A DNA stretch of 37,312 bases from Schoenoplectus triqueter (Eukaryota; Streptophyta; Magnoliopsida; Poales; Cyperaceae): contig CAXKVV010000256.1 in assembly GCA_964058805.1 (NCBI GenBank), positions 1 through 37,312 of the forward strand, given 5' to 3'. This document shows positions 1 through 11,119 of this stretch, one piece after another. The translations under genes and the position numbers were made by a program. Under the pieces are notes generated by a model that made no database searches, was not told the DNA's origin, and saw nothing but the letters and a program-made list of their open reading frames with translations. Positions within the stretch are counted from its first letter, which is position 1, and each line of letters begins with the position of its first letter.

Positions 1-702
1 GGAACAACCTTCACAACTAATAAGTTGCCGCTGAGCTGGCCCAACAGATAAAATGAGGAACAACACGCACGTGATGGAAATGGTTTTTGTTCCCAATTCT
101 CATCATCATTCATGATTCATCATTGTTCATCATTCATCATCAGCAATCATATCCCACACTCTATTTCGGCCCCACCCCTCCTGCCCAACTGTTGGAGTCC
201 GTAATAAGTGACCAGGTCGTACTATTGTACATACACCCAAGACCTGATACACATGCACCAGCATATGAAAAATATTCTAGTTCTCTCACGGTGTCCAGGA
301 AAGTCCAGTAGACCAAGTGCTGTCAGAATGTCTCCTCCTCCTAGTGAATTGTTGTGTAGACCGTAGAGTGGAGTAGAGGTATGACCTTTTTCTTCGCTTG
401 TACCTCTCTCTATCTTGCCACGTTGTGAAACGAAGAGGTGTATTCCCGCTCCAGCTCCGCCACCGCCCACCGGCGCCTCGCTTCTGCGCGTGATTCTCTT
501 TTCACTCGAGAATCGCTCTGAAGACCTAATTCGAGAAAAAGAAAGAGACTGGTTCGCTTCCTTAGTTCTTACCCGCATTCGAATTAAGCAGCCGGAATAG
601 AGCTACCATCTCTCAAAACGTCATCAATCGATCAATCCAAAGCACCCTCTGCTAACAATTAATGGCGTAAAGGATATACAAGCTGGTTGTAACTGAGCGC
701 TG
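1..702 (+). promoter_or_regulatory. upstream region and probable 5' UTR of the CTR1-like gene
   Basis: No coding sequence is supported here. The stretch contains a G-box (CACGTG) near 69-74. From about 380 it is rich in C/T tracts, as plant leaders often are. I see no confident TATA box, so the transcription start is not placed. Open frames in this stretch have no recognisable protein features. Confidence 0.5.
662..670 (+). promoter_or_regulatory. two-codon upstream ORF in the CTR1-like leader
   Basis: ATGGCGTAA encodes Met-Ala-stop and ends 32 nt before the CTR1-like start codon at 703. If the leader is transcribed through here, ribosomes would meet this minimal uORF first. Whether it regulates translation is inference. 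Confidence 0.4.
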
Positions 703-1528
703 ATGGAGATGGTTGGGAGGAGATTAGGGGGTTACAGCCTGCTGAGCCGGGAACTCTCCGACGACTTGTCTCAGATGAACAAACGATTGACTGAAAGCAG
801 CTACGAGGAGAGCTCTACTCTCTCCGGCGATTGCCATCCTCCCCCCACTGTATCCACCGTCGCACTTCTTCCTGATGTAAAGGCCGGGCACGGTGGTTGT
901 GCTGCTTCAACTTCCGAGTCTGGATCCGCATCCAGGAGCTGGGCCCATCAGGCAGAGGAAGCGTATCAGCTCCAACTTGCTTTTGCACTCCGCCTCTGCT
1001 CGCAGGCTGCTTGCATTACTGAACCCAATTTTCTAGATGCCGCAGACCAGTTGCTACCATCACAACCCCTCAACTCTGAGTCTGTTTCCCACCGATTTTG
1101 GGTATATATTTGATGTAATTGTTTCCAGTTCTACACTTGTACTTAATCAAAAGATAACACTTTTTGGAGTAATGAATTTGTACAGAGTGTCTGCAATTTT
1201 TTTTGTTTTAATTGCAGGTGAATGGGTCCTTAACGTACCATGACAAGGTTCCTGACGGATTCTACCTGATTCAAGGAATGGATCCGGTTGTTTGGGCATT
1301 ATGCAATGATTTGCAGGACTCAACTAGGATTCCTTCGATTGAATCCCTCAAAATGGTCGATCCTAGTGAGTCTTCTTTTGAGGTGGTTGTGATTGATAAA
1401 ATGGTGGATCCTGATCTTAGACACCTTCACAGCATGGTAATGGATGTCTCATCTAATCCTGCTTATTCGCCTAAAGATTTAGTAGAACTGCTTGCTAAAA
1501 TTGTGTGTGCTCATATGGGGTAAAGTGA

Positions 1529-1560
<32 letters not shown>

Positions 1561-4500
1561 TATATATATGTCTGAAAATTAGTAATTGTGAATTAATTCC
1601 ACTGGAAATCTGGATGTTAACTTTGAGTATGCTAATGAAACAGACAAGTGCAAATGTTCTTTGATCAATCATCTAATTGTGGAATTTGGGCTGTTTGAAA
1701 GGGGTGTATATTCAAGCGAAGAACATGAGTTGGTCCTTCGCTGGAAGGAGGTGAGTGATTATGTCAAGATGAATTTGGGGTCTGTGGTGTTTCCCATTGG
1801 TGAATTGTCTGTCGGCTTTTGCAGACACCGATCCTTACTTTTTAAGGCAAGCCCTTTTATTGTTTTGATGATATGTTAACACTAGTTCTGTACTGAATAT
1901 TGCCCCTCATATTAGGTTATTTCGCAGCATTTTAGGTCTTTAATTATACTTCTTCTGTGTTTGGAAAAATTACACTAAAATGTTATTGTCTTTACCTACC
2001 ATTTTTTTTGAATTAGTATGTGAATAGCCTCCTAAAATTTTATTAAATAAAAAAGAGGGTTCATGGAGCATTTACAGGTGGTAGATGAGAACAATAAAAA
2101 AATAGAATATCAAAGGAAAAAAAAGTTAGTCACATACAGGCGCTAGCCTGGACTATATTATCCTAAGCTGTCCAAAAGATCCGCATCTGTGATAATATAT
2201 CTACCAACCATTATTTGTTGGGTATTTAACAAACTAATAGCAAAATATTTTTTAGATTTCTGTGATAAAGTTGTATTTTCAATTAAATGTAAATAAATTA
2301 CTCTAGTTTATTGATCCAATTTTCTCTTGGTTGAAACAATGGGACCATTATCAGTGGCAGAGCTTAGTGTAAAAGAATGGGCTGTGGCCCCCTTTACAAT
2401 CCAAAAGTATATACAAAGCCATTTATTTTATGGGTAAAAAATGGGCTAAGACCAATGATTTACAATGGTCTGATCCCCCTTAAAATCCAAAATTATGCTT
2501 GTCAAACTCCGCTATTAACCACGATGGTCGTATGTTTAAGTTTTCATTTTGTATCTGTTGCTTAGATGGTGACATGATTCATGTAGAAAAAGTTTAGGGG
2601 GCACAAAATGCATTATATTTATTTTAATAGGTCTGAAAAATTGTAATGTGGGGTTGCATAAGTGAGAGCAGTTCGGTATTTCTTTTGTTATTCTGGTTCT
2701 TGTACACTTTGCTAAATCCTACAATACAACAAATAATATAATATGTTTTTTACCTTCTCCAGTTCTTTTCCTTTTGATTTCCTTTGTTTAATTTTTTAGT
2801 TGTTGTGACTAAAGACTCTGGCAGATTTGATCAGTGTGCCATGTCGGATTGCAAGAGGCTGTAGGTATTGCAAAAATGATGCGGGTACATCTTGCCTTGT
2901 GCGCCTTGACCCTGAAAGGTAATTTTCCCACTTTTATGTACATTCTTCTCTGTTCATTGTCATGTATAAGCTCCCCTTTCGTTAATAAGTTATTTTTGCA
3001 GGGAGTACTTGGTAGATTTGATAGGAAATCCTGGTTGGCTGCATGAACCCGACTCCTTGTTGAATGGTCTCTCCTCCATATCCATCTCTTCTCCTATGCA
3101 ATTGCCAAATTGCAAATCTATTTGCTTTACTGAGAATTTCAAGTCTCTGGCCAAACAATATTTTCTTGACTGTCAATCCCTTAATCTTATGTTCAACGAT
3201 GGCTATGATGGTAAATCAAATATCTTCTCTATTGATTCCCTACATCCTTTTCAATGTTTAGTTAGCTTCAATCCAGGGTGAACTTTTTGTACTAGCAGAA
3301 GGAGAAGCTGTTGAAGTGCAGGATGCCATTGGTTCAATTGTTGAACTGAACTCATCAAATGTATCAAACAGTGATAATCGACCAGCACTTGAAGCATATC
3401 ACAATAATAATCCACGGCTTGTCAACCAAGCATGCAATGCTCTTATCAAGCTTGATAAGCATACTGTTGATTTCAGTAACCCTCAAGAAAGCCAATTTGG
3501 AAAAGGATCGAATCATTTCAATGATATATCTGTTGCTGTTCATGATTTGACCATCCCTTGGAGTGAACTTGTTTTGAAGGAGAAAATTGGGGCAGGTAGA
3601 TTTATCCATTTGTTAATATTTCCATATACATGTTATTCGCAATTTTTTTATTTTATGGAATGAATCCTCAAGATTTTTTAATATTATGGAATGGCCAGAA
3701 AATAATAATAATAATAAAAGTTTTGGAATGTTAACCATGATGTCTGACTTGCATCAGTAAACTAACACTTAGCAACTATGAAAGTGATATCAAAGTTCAT
3801 TGAGTTATAAAACTGTAGATGTATTCACAATGATAAATAGATCATGTATAAATATTGGATAAAAAATCAATAAAATTGTACTTCTGATTTTTGGAATCAG
3901 TTTATGGTTGATCAATTAGTTTTCAAATTAATCAAGTTCAGTGACTGACGATCTTTATCATAGACAATATCTACAAGTATAGTTTTATTAATTTGATAAC
4001 CATTTCAGTTGAAACAGTTGTCAAACAAATAAATTGTCAATATGATCTCTTTTCTTGAGTTCTTATAATTAAACTTATTAGCATACTTAAAAATATCATC
4101 ATAAAATATCAAGTTACTGATCTTCTGTGTTCCTGTTTCTGAAAAAAAAAATTATATGCAGGCTCATTTGGCACTGTGCATCGTGCTGATTGGCATGGTT
4201 CTGTAAGTATTCGAGCTTTTCTTCAATTATCTGACGTGCCTATTCTAGATGTTGTTTTCTAATTGCCAATGTCTTGAGTTAGGATGTTGCTGTGAAGATC
4301 TTAATGGAGCAAGATTTTCATGGAGAGCAACTGAAGGAATTCTTGACAGAGGTATGCTGCCACTTGTCACAGATCTAGATTTTAAAATATTTTTTGTTGC
4401 AATTGCAATGATTTCTTTTCATCTCTTTATCCAATGTGTTTTGTTAGGTGGCAATAATGAAAAGTCTGAGGCATCCTAACATAGTTCTTCTGATGGGTGC

Positions 4501-5699
4501 TGTTACAAAGCCACCTAACCTTTCAATTGTCACTGAGTATCTTTCCAGGTCATCTTTCTTTCTTGTAATTTAATACAGCATGCTGATTAATGTTTGTGAT
4601 ACGAATTAAATTGATTTTTTTTGTTGTTGTAACTTTATATTTTACTATTTTGATATCTAGAGGGAGCTTGTATAGGCTTTTACAGAAACCTGGTGCTAGA
4701 GAAAATCTAGATGTAAAACGCTGCTTGAATATGGCTTTTGACGTGGTATTTCTCTTGCCTCTTTGAAAGGCTTTTGTCAAAGGATTGTGCATGCTTATAG
4801 TCTAAAACCCAATTTTTTTACATTACATACAGGCACAGGGCATGAATTATCTTCATAAACGAAACCCTCCTATTGTTCATCGTGATCTCAAATCACCAAA
4901 TCTGTTAGTTGACAAGAAATACACAGTTAAAGTAAGATTTCAACTTCTAATTTTTCTGTCCCGATGTTACTCTCAATCAAATTTACCGAAGTGATCCTTT
5001 TAATCGTTGTCTCAGGTTTGTGACTTTGGCCTATCCCGAATGAAGGCACGGACATTTTTGTCTTCTAAGACTGCAGCAGGGACTGTAAGTTTGCCCAACC
5101 CTCTAATCAAATTAATTATATATGTAATATGGTAAGCTAGATATTTCCTTAACATTTTTTTGATAGCCTGAGTGGATGGCACCTGAAGTTTTAAGAGATG
5201 AGCCATCAAATGAAAAATCAGATGTATATAGCTTTGGTGTTATTTTATGGGAGCTTATGACCTTGCAGCAGCCGTGGAGTAACTTAAATCCTCCTCAGGT
5301 TCTGGGTATTTCCTTTATTAATAGCAAACATATCAATTATTGCATAATTTAATTTTTCTGTTATGCATTGATATGGTCAGGTGGTGGCAGCAGTTGGATT
5401 TAAGGGTAGAAGACTTGACATCCCTAGTAACATCAATGCAAATGTAGCCTCCATCATTCAATCTTGTTGGGCTGAGTATGTGATTCTGCCAAATTCTATA
5501 TTTATTCAAAAAAAATATTTTCTTTTTCTCCTTGCAATCTTCCGTAGCTTGATCATGCTTTCTGAATCTGATGATTAATAATGCCTATTATTGTACTTTC
5601 AGTGAGCCGTGGAAAAGACCATCTTTCTCTAGTATAATGGAGTCGCTTAAGCCACTAATCAAAACCGTACCTCCTAGCCCTTCTTCTGATTTGACCTAG
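703..5699 (+). CDS. CTR1: CTR1-type Raf-like MAPKKK (serine/threonine kinase, ethylene signalling)
   Basis: Predicted 15 exons: 703-1101, 1218-1519, 1702-1846, 2815-2918, 3002-3210, 3299-3595, 4162-4202, 4283-4351, 4448-4548, 4661-4745, 4833-4931, 5016-5084, 5167-5298, 5381-5475, 5603-5699. They join in frame to 747 residues. The start MEMVGRR resembles the CTR1 start MEM-GRR. An EDR1/CTR1 regulatory domain (about residues 88-330) includes [35 protein letters not shown]-like [10 protein letters not shown] and [11 protein letters not shown]. The C-terminal kinase domain (about 478-735) has GAGSFG (484-489), VAVK lysine 504, HRDLKSPN (600-607), DFG (620-622) and APE (645-647), so it looks catalytically intact. 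In the family, this ER-associated kinase binds ethylene receptors and phosphorylates EIN2 when ethylene is absent. Arabidopsis CTR1 is 821 residues; the shortfall is mostly in the N-terminal linker. All introns are GT-AG except intron 3, which appears to use a GC donor. A CTR1 paralogue is the only serious alternative. Confidence 0.93.
1534..1569. repeat. compound (TC)n-(TA)n microsatellite in CTR1 intron 2
   Basis: An alternating TC tract (1534-1560) runs directly into a TA tract (1561-1569). It begins 14 nt after the exon 2 donor at 1520, so length variation would fall close to the splice site. Confidence 0.9.
2352..2518. mobile_element. short Mutator-like MITE in CTR1 intron 3
   Basis: The left end CAGTGGCAGAGCTT and the reverse complement of the right end (TAGCGGAGTTTGAC) match the termini of the larger element at 20332-20972. 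The flanks ACCATTAT and ACCACGAT may be an eroded target duplication (6 of 8 matching). It sits inside a 968-bp intron and should be removed by splicing. Confidence 0.55.
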
Positions 5700-6180
5700 G
5701 TTTGCTACCTTCAACTTTTTGTATGCTTGCACGCATGATCTCGCATTTACGGTCTTGCAGCCAGAGTTGTGGTAATAGGATAAAAACTATATATGGCGCA
5801 TCACGTTAGCCTTCCTACTAAAATCTAAAATTCGTTATCACATTGTAATATTTTAGTGGGTATCTATGAAGTTTGAACTAATAACGTCGCATCAATGCCC
5901 ATCTCTTCTCTTTTTGGTTTTGTGTTCTACACAGTGGCATGTCTGTTTGTTGAACAGTACAATTTTTTCACTATATCTTTCATTTCATTTGATCATCTAT
6001 TCATTTGCGACTGCAATGTTTCTTTCTTATAGGGTGTAACTCATCGACGGCCCAGATTAAACTAAATGACGAAACAAACATAATTAATTAGTATCTTTCG
6101 TCAAACAGAATCTAATTAGAATCTTTTCGTTACAATCAAATTTAATCAAAGAACCACGTCAGCAGCTGATGTGAATCCAT

Positions 6181-6186
6181 GTCGGT
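6181..6186 (-). promoter_or_regulatory. upstream DRE/CRT motif
   Basis: GTCGGT is the reverse complement of the DRE core ACCGAC. It lies about 390 bp upstream of the HSFA3 TATA box. A 6-mer alone is weak; its value comes from the pair at 6515-6529. Confidence 0.4.
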
Positions 6187-6514
6187 CCCTACTCTGAGAG
6201 GTTGGACAGTATTAATTTATTAGACGTGTACGATAGCGATGCACATCTTAATACGACAACGATGTAAGCAAGTTCGCTAAAGGTCCCAGCGAAATCGAGC
6301 CAGAAAAAAAAAATCAGCCCAAGATCCATTCCAAGTCCGACAGCACCGCCATTCGTAAAAATATCTTAGATTTACTTCGACTGGAAGAAAGCGGGGCTCG
6401 CTGTAGGGGCTGTGCAACCGTGCCAGGTGTCGAAAAACCAGTTCTCATACCCTCCAACCCGTTTAAAAAATTTCAATACATGACGTGTCCGCAGGCGAAT
6501 GGTGGAGCTACGAC

Positions 6515-6529
6515 ACCGACAGAGTCGGT
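6515..6529. promoter_or_regulatory. inverted pair of DRE/CRT elements in the HSFA3 promoter
   Basis: ACCGACAGAGTCGGT contains two perfect DRE cores (ACCGAC) facing each other across a 3-bp spacer, about 42 bp upstream of the TATA box. DREB2-type factors bind (A/G)CCGAC, and Arabidopsis HsfA3 is a known direct DREB2A target. The palindrome therefore suggests the same drought/heat input here. Confidence 0.65.
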
Positions 6530-6570
6530 TCCAACGGGTGTTACTGTTAGGATACCAAGGCCCCGAACCC

Positions 6571-6579
6571 TATATATAA
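6571..6579 (+). promoter_or_regulatory. TATA box of HSFA3
   Basis: TATATATAA lies 86 bp upstream of the HSFA3 start codon, which would give a leader of about 60 nt. With initiation near 6600, the out-of-frame ATG at 6594 would fall outside the mRNA. Confidence 0.65.
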
Positions 6580-6664
6580 TCCAGGCACTTATCATGTTAT
6601 TTCATTTTTCTGACCTTTGCTCTTGTGTTCTCTCCAATTCCAGCATCCCCACCACAATCAGCCA

Positions 6665-9551
6665 ATGGAAAGAGATTCAACTAATCCTAAACCACATCCT
6701 CCTCCTCCGCCATCATCCGCCTCTTCACTTCCACTCCCAATCAAGATCGAATTCCCCTCCACGATTTTTCTCGAACCAGAGGAGGAAGAGGAAGCAGGAT
6801 CAGAATCAGGGGGTGCGAAACAGGGAGCCATGGGAATCCCACGGCCATTGGAGCGTCTCCATGAAACACCCATCCCTCCTTTCCTGTCAAAGACGTATGA
6901 CATTGTCGATGATCACACGGTGGATGCGGTCATATCGTGGGGTCCAGCAGGGAACAGCTTCATAGTCTGGGACCCGCATCTCTTCGAGAGAGCTGTTCTT
7001 CCCAGGAATTTCAAGCACGGCAATTTCTCCAGTTTTGTTCGCCAGCTGAATACCTATGTCGGTATCTCCGTTCTTTTCTTCTTCCTTCATCCTTTTGTTT
7101 TCGTTAATTTAATTGAATATCTTGAATGTAAATCTTTTCCACTTTATTTCTTGGAACATTTTTTTGGGCGTCTGTAACTATGTAAATTAGTTCTAGTTTT
7201 TAGAAGATCTGTAAATTAGTAGTATGTAAAGTTGTAATTTTGTTGAACTTTTTTTTTTTTAAATTTGGCCTGTATTGAGACCAGTTGTATAAAAGTCATT
7301 GGGAGCGCCTTGATATAAACTAATATATGAATGAGAATCATGAGATTACCTGATAGTCATAATCTATTTGGAGTGAACCTCTAAGTTCCCTTGAGATTGC
7401 ATCGCGGTGGAGCAAAATCTTGTCAGCTTAAGGTAAACATACGCTATCAGTTCTCTGGTTGTCTTATGGTAGATGGTTGTATAACCAATTGGATCCCAAC
7501 AGTAACCTCACCATGTAATCTCTTTAGAAGTATATTTTTTTTTCCGTTTAAAGTATTACTTTTTTTCCCCAAAAAGTGCAAAAATACCAAAGATTTTGCC
7601 AAACTTAGAATCAAATAACTGATTAGTCAGCACACTTAGTTTTGATGGTTAAAGTGGAAGCACTGATTTTGAAAACAGCTCTCCCTTGAGATGGACCCAG
7701 GATAGCACTAACTGTTGGGGGATTTGAAGTCCAATTAGTCAATGACACCAACCCATCTGATCTGAATAGCTTGATCTCTAATTGGACGGTTGTGATTTCC
7801 ATCATATTCAATCAATTATGTGCTTTTGGCCTATATCTCTATCGATTCCTTTTCCACTCTCCAATCTTTCCTTGTAATCAGCACATAATTGCAAGCATTG
7901 GGGATTGTTTTTTCTTCATCTTCCTTTTCTTTTTTTCTTTTTTTGTAACTAAGGGGAATTTTGGGGTGCACATCACATCTATCAACAAGCCAGCAGATAT
8001 CTGATTTGCAGGAGGTTTGGTGGCTGTAATTCATAAATATCAAGATGTTGAGGCCATCGATCGGCTTCGCAACAATGGTGGAGGATGGGGATTAGGCATT
8101 ATTTTCTCCCCGTCCTTTGTCATTCTTTTCCTTGAGCAATTCAATTTCACCCCCCCCCCCCCCTCCCTGAATAAGAAACAGTTCCTTCATTTAATTGAGC
8201 CATATTATTATAAGGATGTAACTCTGAAGAAAGGTTTTAGAATTGGGGGAAATATTGAAAAGGAGGTCCTGTTGGGGATGCTCATGATTTCAGTGCCTCG
8301 ATGCTTATATTCAAGTCGTTCCTTGAATGCCTTTTATACATGATTGATTTGTATACATTTTTGTTTATTATCTTATGAGTTCAATATATGAATGATGTGT
8401 GCAGTACTTCACCGAAACAGAAAGAAGTGGATTCAGTTAAGTATAGATAGAAAAAGCCCATTTCATTTCTTCACCTACTTGATGAGTGTACCGCAAAGGC
8501 TTCGTCGAAATTCAGGGCGGCTTCTGCGATCATCCTTCTTTTCTAACAACGCTCATCTCCTCTCCCTGTCCATGAACCCAACAAATTATTGTTCAAAATT
8601 TACCTCTGTTTCAACTACTGAAAATAATAGTAGTTGTTTTTAACAGTCTTATTTCTATTTCCAGAATTTGAGACAAGAATATCTTGCTGCTGAATTTTTT
8701 TTGGGTTTAACAAAACTAAGTTGCTCTTATTTTTTCATCAGGGCTTCCGTAAAATCAGTGCAGATAGGTGGGAGTTTGCAAATGAATGTTTTCTGCGAGG
8801 AAATAAGCAATTACTAAAGAGTATAAACAGGCGACGACCTCATGCCGGTGTTCAGACCAGTTCTTCCCAGGAAATTGTAAGGCCCGGTCTGGAATCTGAG
8901 TTGCAGAATCTGAGAAGAGACGATAACGCCTTATTACAGGAAGTATTGACATTGCAACAAGATCAAATGACGACAATTAACCAGATGAGCTCGCTAAATC
9001 AGAAGTTACAAACTGCTGAAGAACGGCAGAAGCAGATGGTTTCTTTCTTGGCAAGGATCCTTCGGAATCCTAATATGCTGGCACAATTTAGGATTCACCA
9101 AGAACAAAGGCATCGAAGAAAATTTCTGAAGCATCAAAAGCCTGGCCAATCCAGCTCCCTGATCCAGCCTCCTGATACTGTTTGGAATGATACAACCATG
9201 CAATCGGTGCAAGGTAACGAGCTCATGAGGGAGCTGTCATATCTGGAAGAAGCTTCTATACCAGAGGATGTCTTTCCAGAAGTGGGACTTCAGGAAGTGG
9301 ACTTGCACGGCAGTTCAAGTGCCATCAGACCTAGTACAAAGGGAAAAGATATCATGGGAGAGCACCAACATAGTTATTCTGACAAGGAGCAGAACATAAA
9401 ACTGTTTCCTGATATTGATCCAACTGGTGATCCAAATTTATTAGAGTTACCTGATGCATTCTATGATCTGGATTTGGATTTTAATTTGGAAATGGCACCA
9501 GTGGACAAGATTGTTGATGGCCAAGTTCCACCAACGTCGGGTCCATACTAA
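6665..9551 (+). CDS. HSFA3: class A heat stress transcription factor, HSFA3-like
   Basis: Two exons, 6665-7057 and 8742-9551, join in phase 0 between Tyr131 and Gly132 at the conserved HSF intron position (QLNTY|GFRK). The product is 400 residues. The Pro-rich, acidic N-terminus precedes the DNA-binding domain (about 70-163: [39 protein letters not shown]). A spacer leads to the HR-A/B coiled coil with the class A insertion (about 180-248), a basic putative [12 protein letters not shown] (256-264) and an acidic C-terminus containing [14 protein letters not shown], which could act as activation motif. [14 protein letters not shown]-x-G and LPRNFKH favour subclass A3; Arabidopsis HsfA3 is about 412 residues. 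It should be nuclear and bind heat shock elements as a trimer. The CTR1 neighbour and DRE sites agree with the A3 call; another A subclass is less likely. The single intron is 1,684 bp. Confidence 0.87.
8150..8163. repeat. C14 homopolymer in the HSFA3 intron
   Basis: An uninterrupted run of 14 cytosines, unusual in this AT-rich region. It lies inside the long intron and is prone to slippage or sequencing error. Confidence 0.85.
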
Positions 9552-10139
9552 GGAACTTTCAAATAATATATTGGTTTTAGCAGAAAACTCACTCTACATT
9601 TTTTTTCCTAATTAGAGACAGTGAATTTTGATTGTGATTATTGGATTTTGTTTTATTTTGTTTTTCTACAATTACTGCCTTACTGGTCGATTTTTTGGTA
9701 CTGGAACAGGTAAAGTTTTATTTGGTTTATATTTTTCAATTTTGCACATACAATGAAGAAACATATTTTGACTGAGAGGGAAATTGTAAATGTAAAGGAC
9801 CCGCCATTCTGAAACATTTAGATTGTTAGTAGTAAAATAATTGTCAGCATTTTGGATAGTTTTGTCTTGGTGCTGCGGTGCAAGTTGATACATATATTCT
9901 GGTTGCTTCATGTCTTGATGGTTTTTCTTTTATTGTTCGGAGATGAACCCACTGGTAATGCAATCCATTAAAATTCCTATTCGTGTGGTTTTCGGCGGGG
10001 CACAAGCATTTATTCTTTTTTACTCATCAACGTATCATGAGCACTTAGTGCTTCAATTTTTCGATGTTTTTTACTCCAATTTATCTTGCAAAAAGAAAAT
10101 ATGTAATTATTCCTTCTTTTGGCTGGACGCAAGGCAAGC
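9552..10139. other. HSFA3 3' region
   Basis: AT-rich DNA following the HSFA3 stop codon, presumably holding the 3' UTR and polyadenylation site. I see no coding sequence and no clear repeat before the retrotransposon boundary at 10140. Confidence 0.5.
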
Positions 10140-10354
10140 TGATAGAATGAGAGAGTGAGAGAGGAATCTTTTATTATCTTGGGTTGCATTGATTACAATG
10201 TTTAAGCCTCTATTTATAGGCTAAGTAATCTTGTTACATTAAGCATCTCCCAAACTAACAATCTCTATAATCTCCTACCTAACCCCTATACATTTGCTAA
10301 TCATCTCCAACAATATACAACCTATAGTATCTCCAAACCTATACTCCTAATACA
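10140..10354 (-). repeat. 3' LTR (minus-strand sense)
   Basis: Downstream LTR of the element, beginning TGTATTAGG on the minus strand beside the polypurine tract. It lacks one T present at the equivalent position of the partner LTR. Confidence 0.88.
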
Positions 10355-10486
10355 CCCCCCGCAAGCTCATCGTGCGGTACGCATGGTGAGCTTGTCTTGC
10401 AATATCTTGATTGAACGCCAAAGTAGTTGATAAAGCTCCATGAAGAAAGAAGAAGATGTGGTCTTCGCATCTCATCACCTCTCATC

Positions 10487-10635
10487 GGGTTTATAGAAGA
10501 GCTTTCTTCTTTTAGTGCCTCGACTCATCACCTCGTATGATGGTCCATAGAGAGCTTCATCATTGACCCTTTGGTACATCGTCTCCTCACATTTGGGTTT
10601 ATAGAAGGGCTTTCTTCTTTAGTGCCTCAACTCAT
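10487..10635. repeat. internal tandem duplication within the retrotransposon
   Basis: A segment of about 48 bp containing GGGTTTATAGAAG, CTTTCTTCTTT, TTAGTGCCTC and CTCATCACCTC occurs twice about 100 bp apart, with small differences. It lies next to the 3' LTR and does not extend any reading frame I can identify. Confidence 0.7.
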
Positions 10636-11119
10636 CACCTCCAATAGAGTTCATAGATGATTCCTAGGTCCTTTATGTATTTCGGTTTGGATATTCATAG
10701 AAGCTCGTTGGAGACTTCTTGAAATAAAAGAGAGAAATAGAGTTTGTTTGTTTTGGCTTTCGTTTGTAATTGATTCATGAATTTGATCTCCAATTACATC
10801 TCGGGTCATCTTGAAGAAAGGTAGAAGGAAGAAGAGCTCTTTTGGCTCAAGAAACAAAACTATTGATTGCTTCATGCTCTTTTGAGTCATTTTGAAACAT
10901 CAATAGAAGGATCTTTGTCCTTTTTAACAATTCGAGACTCGTTTGAGTTCTCTTGAAAGAAAAGAAAAGAAGAATAGAAGCCCGGTGCATGGTTGGATCA
11001 TTTGAAATTTGATTGGGAGTAAGAGTTAGGTTGTGAATTGTAGAGAGAGTTTTGGAGAATTGAGATGAAATTAGGTTTTGGAGAGGTTGTAGCAGCCTTC
11101 TAATTGACAATGGATTGAA

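Larger units (their letters stand above)
5700..6664 (+). promoter_or_regulatory. CTR1-HSFA3 intergenic region with HSFA3 promoter and leader
   Basis: This roughly 1-kb spacer contains the 3' end of the CTR1-like transcription unit and the HSFA3 promoter. Promoter motifs become dense from about 6150: CCACGTCAGC near 6152, a DRE at 6181-6186, an ABRE-type ACGTGTC at 6483-6489, a DRE palindrome at 6515-6529 and a TATA box at 6571-6579. No coding sequence is supported. Confidence 0.6.

Noticed and set aside
3211..3265. Alternative acceptor giving a 55-bp intron 5 in the kinase gene
   Set aside because: The in-frame acceptor after 3298 gives an 88-bp intron with a better pyrimidine tract and CAG end; 55 bp is very short for a plant intron.
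6420..6965. 181-codon plus-strand frame overlapping the HSFA3 start
   Set aside because: It runs through the promoter and TATA box and overlaps HSFA3 exon 1 out of frame. The HSF frame has clear domain structure and this one has none.
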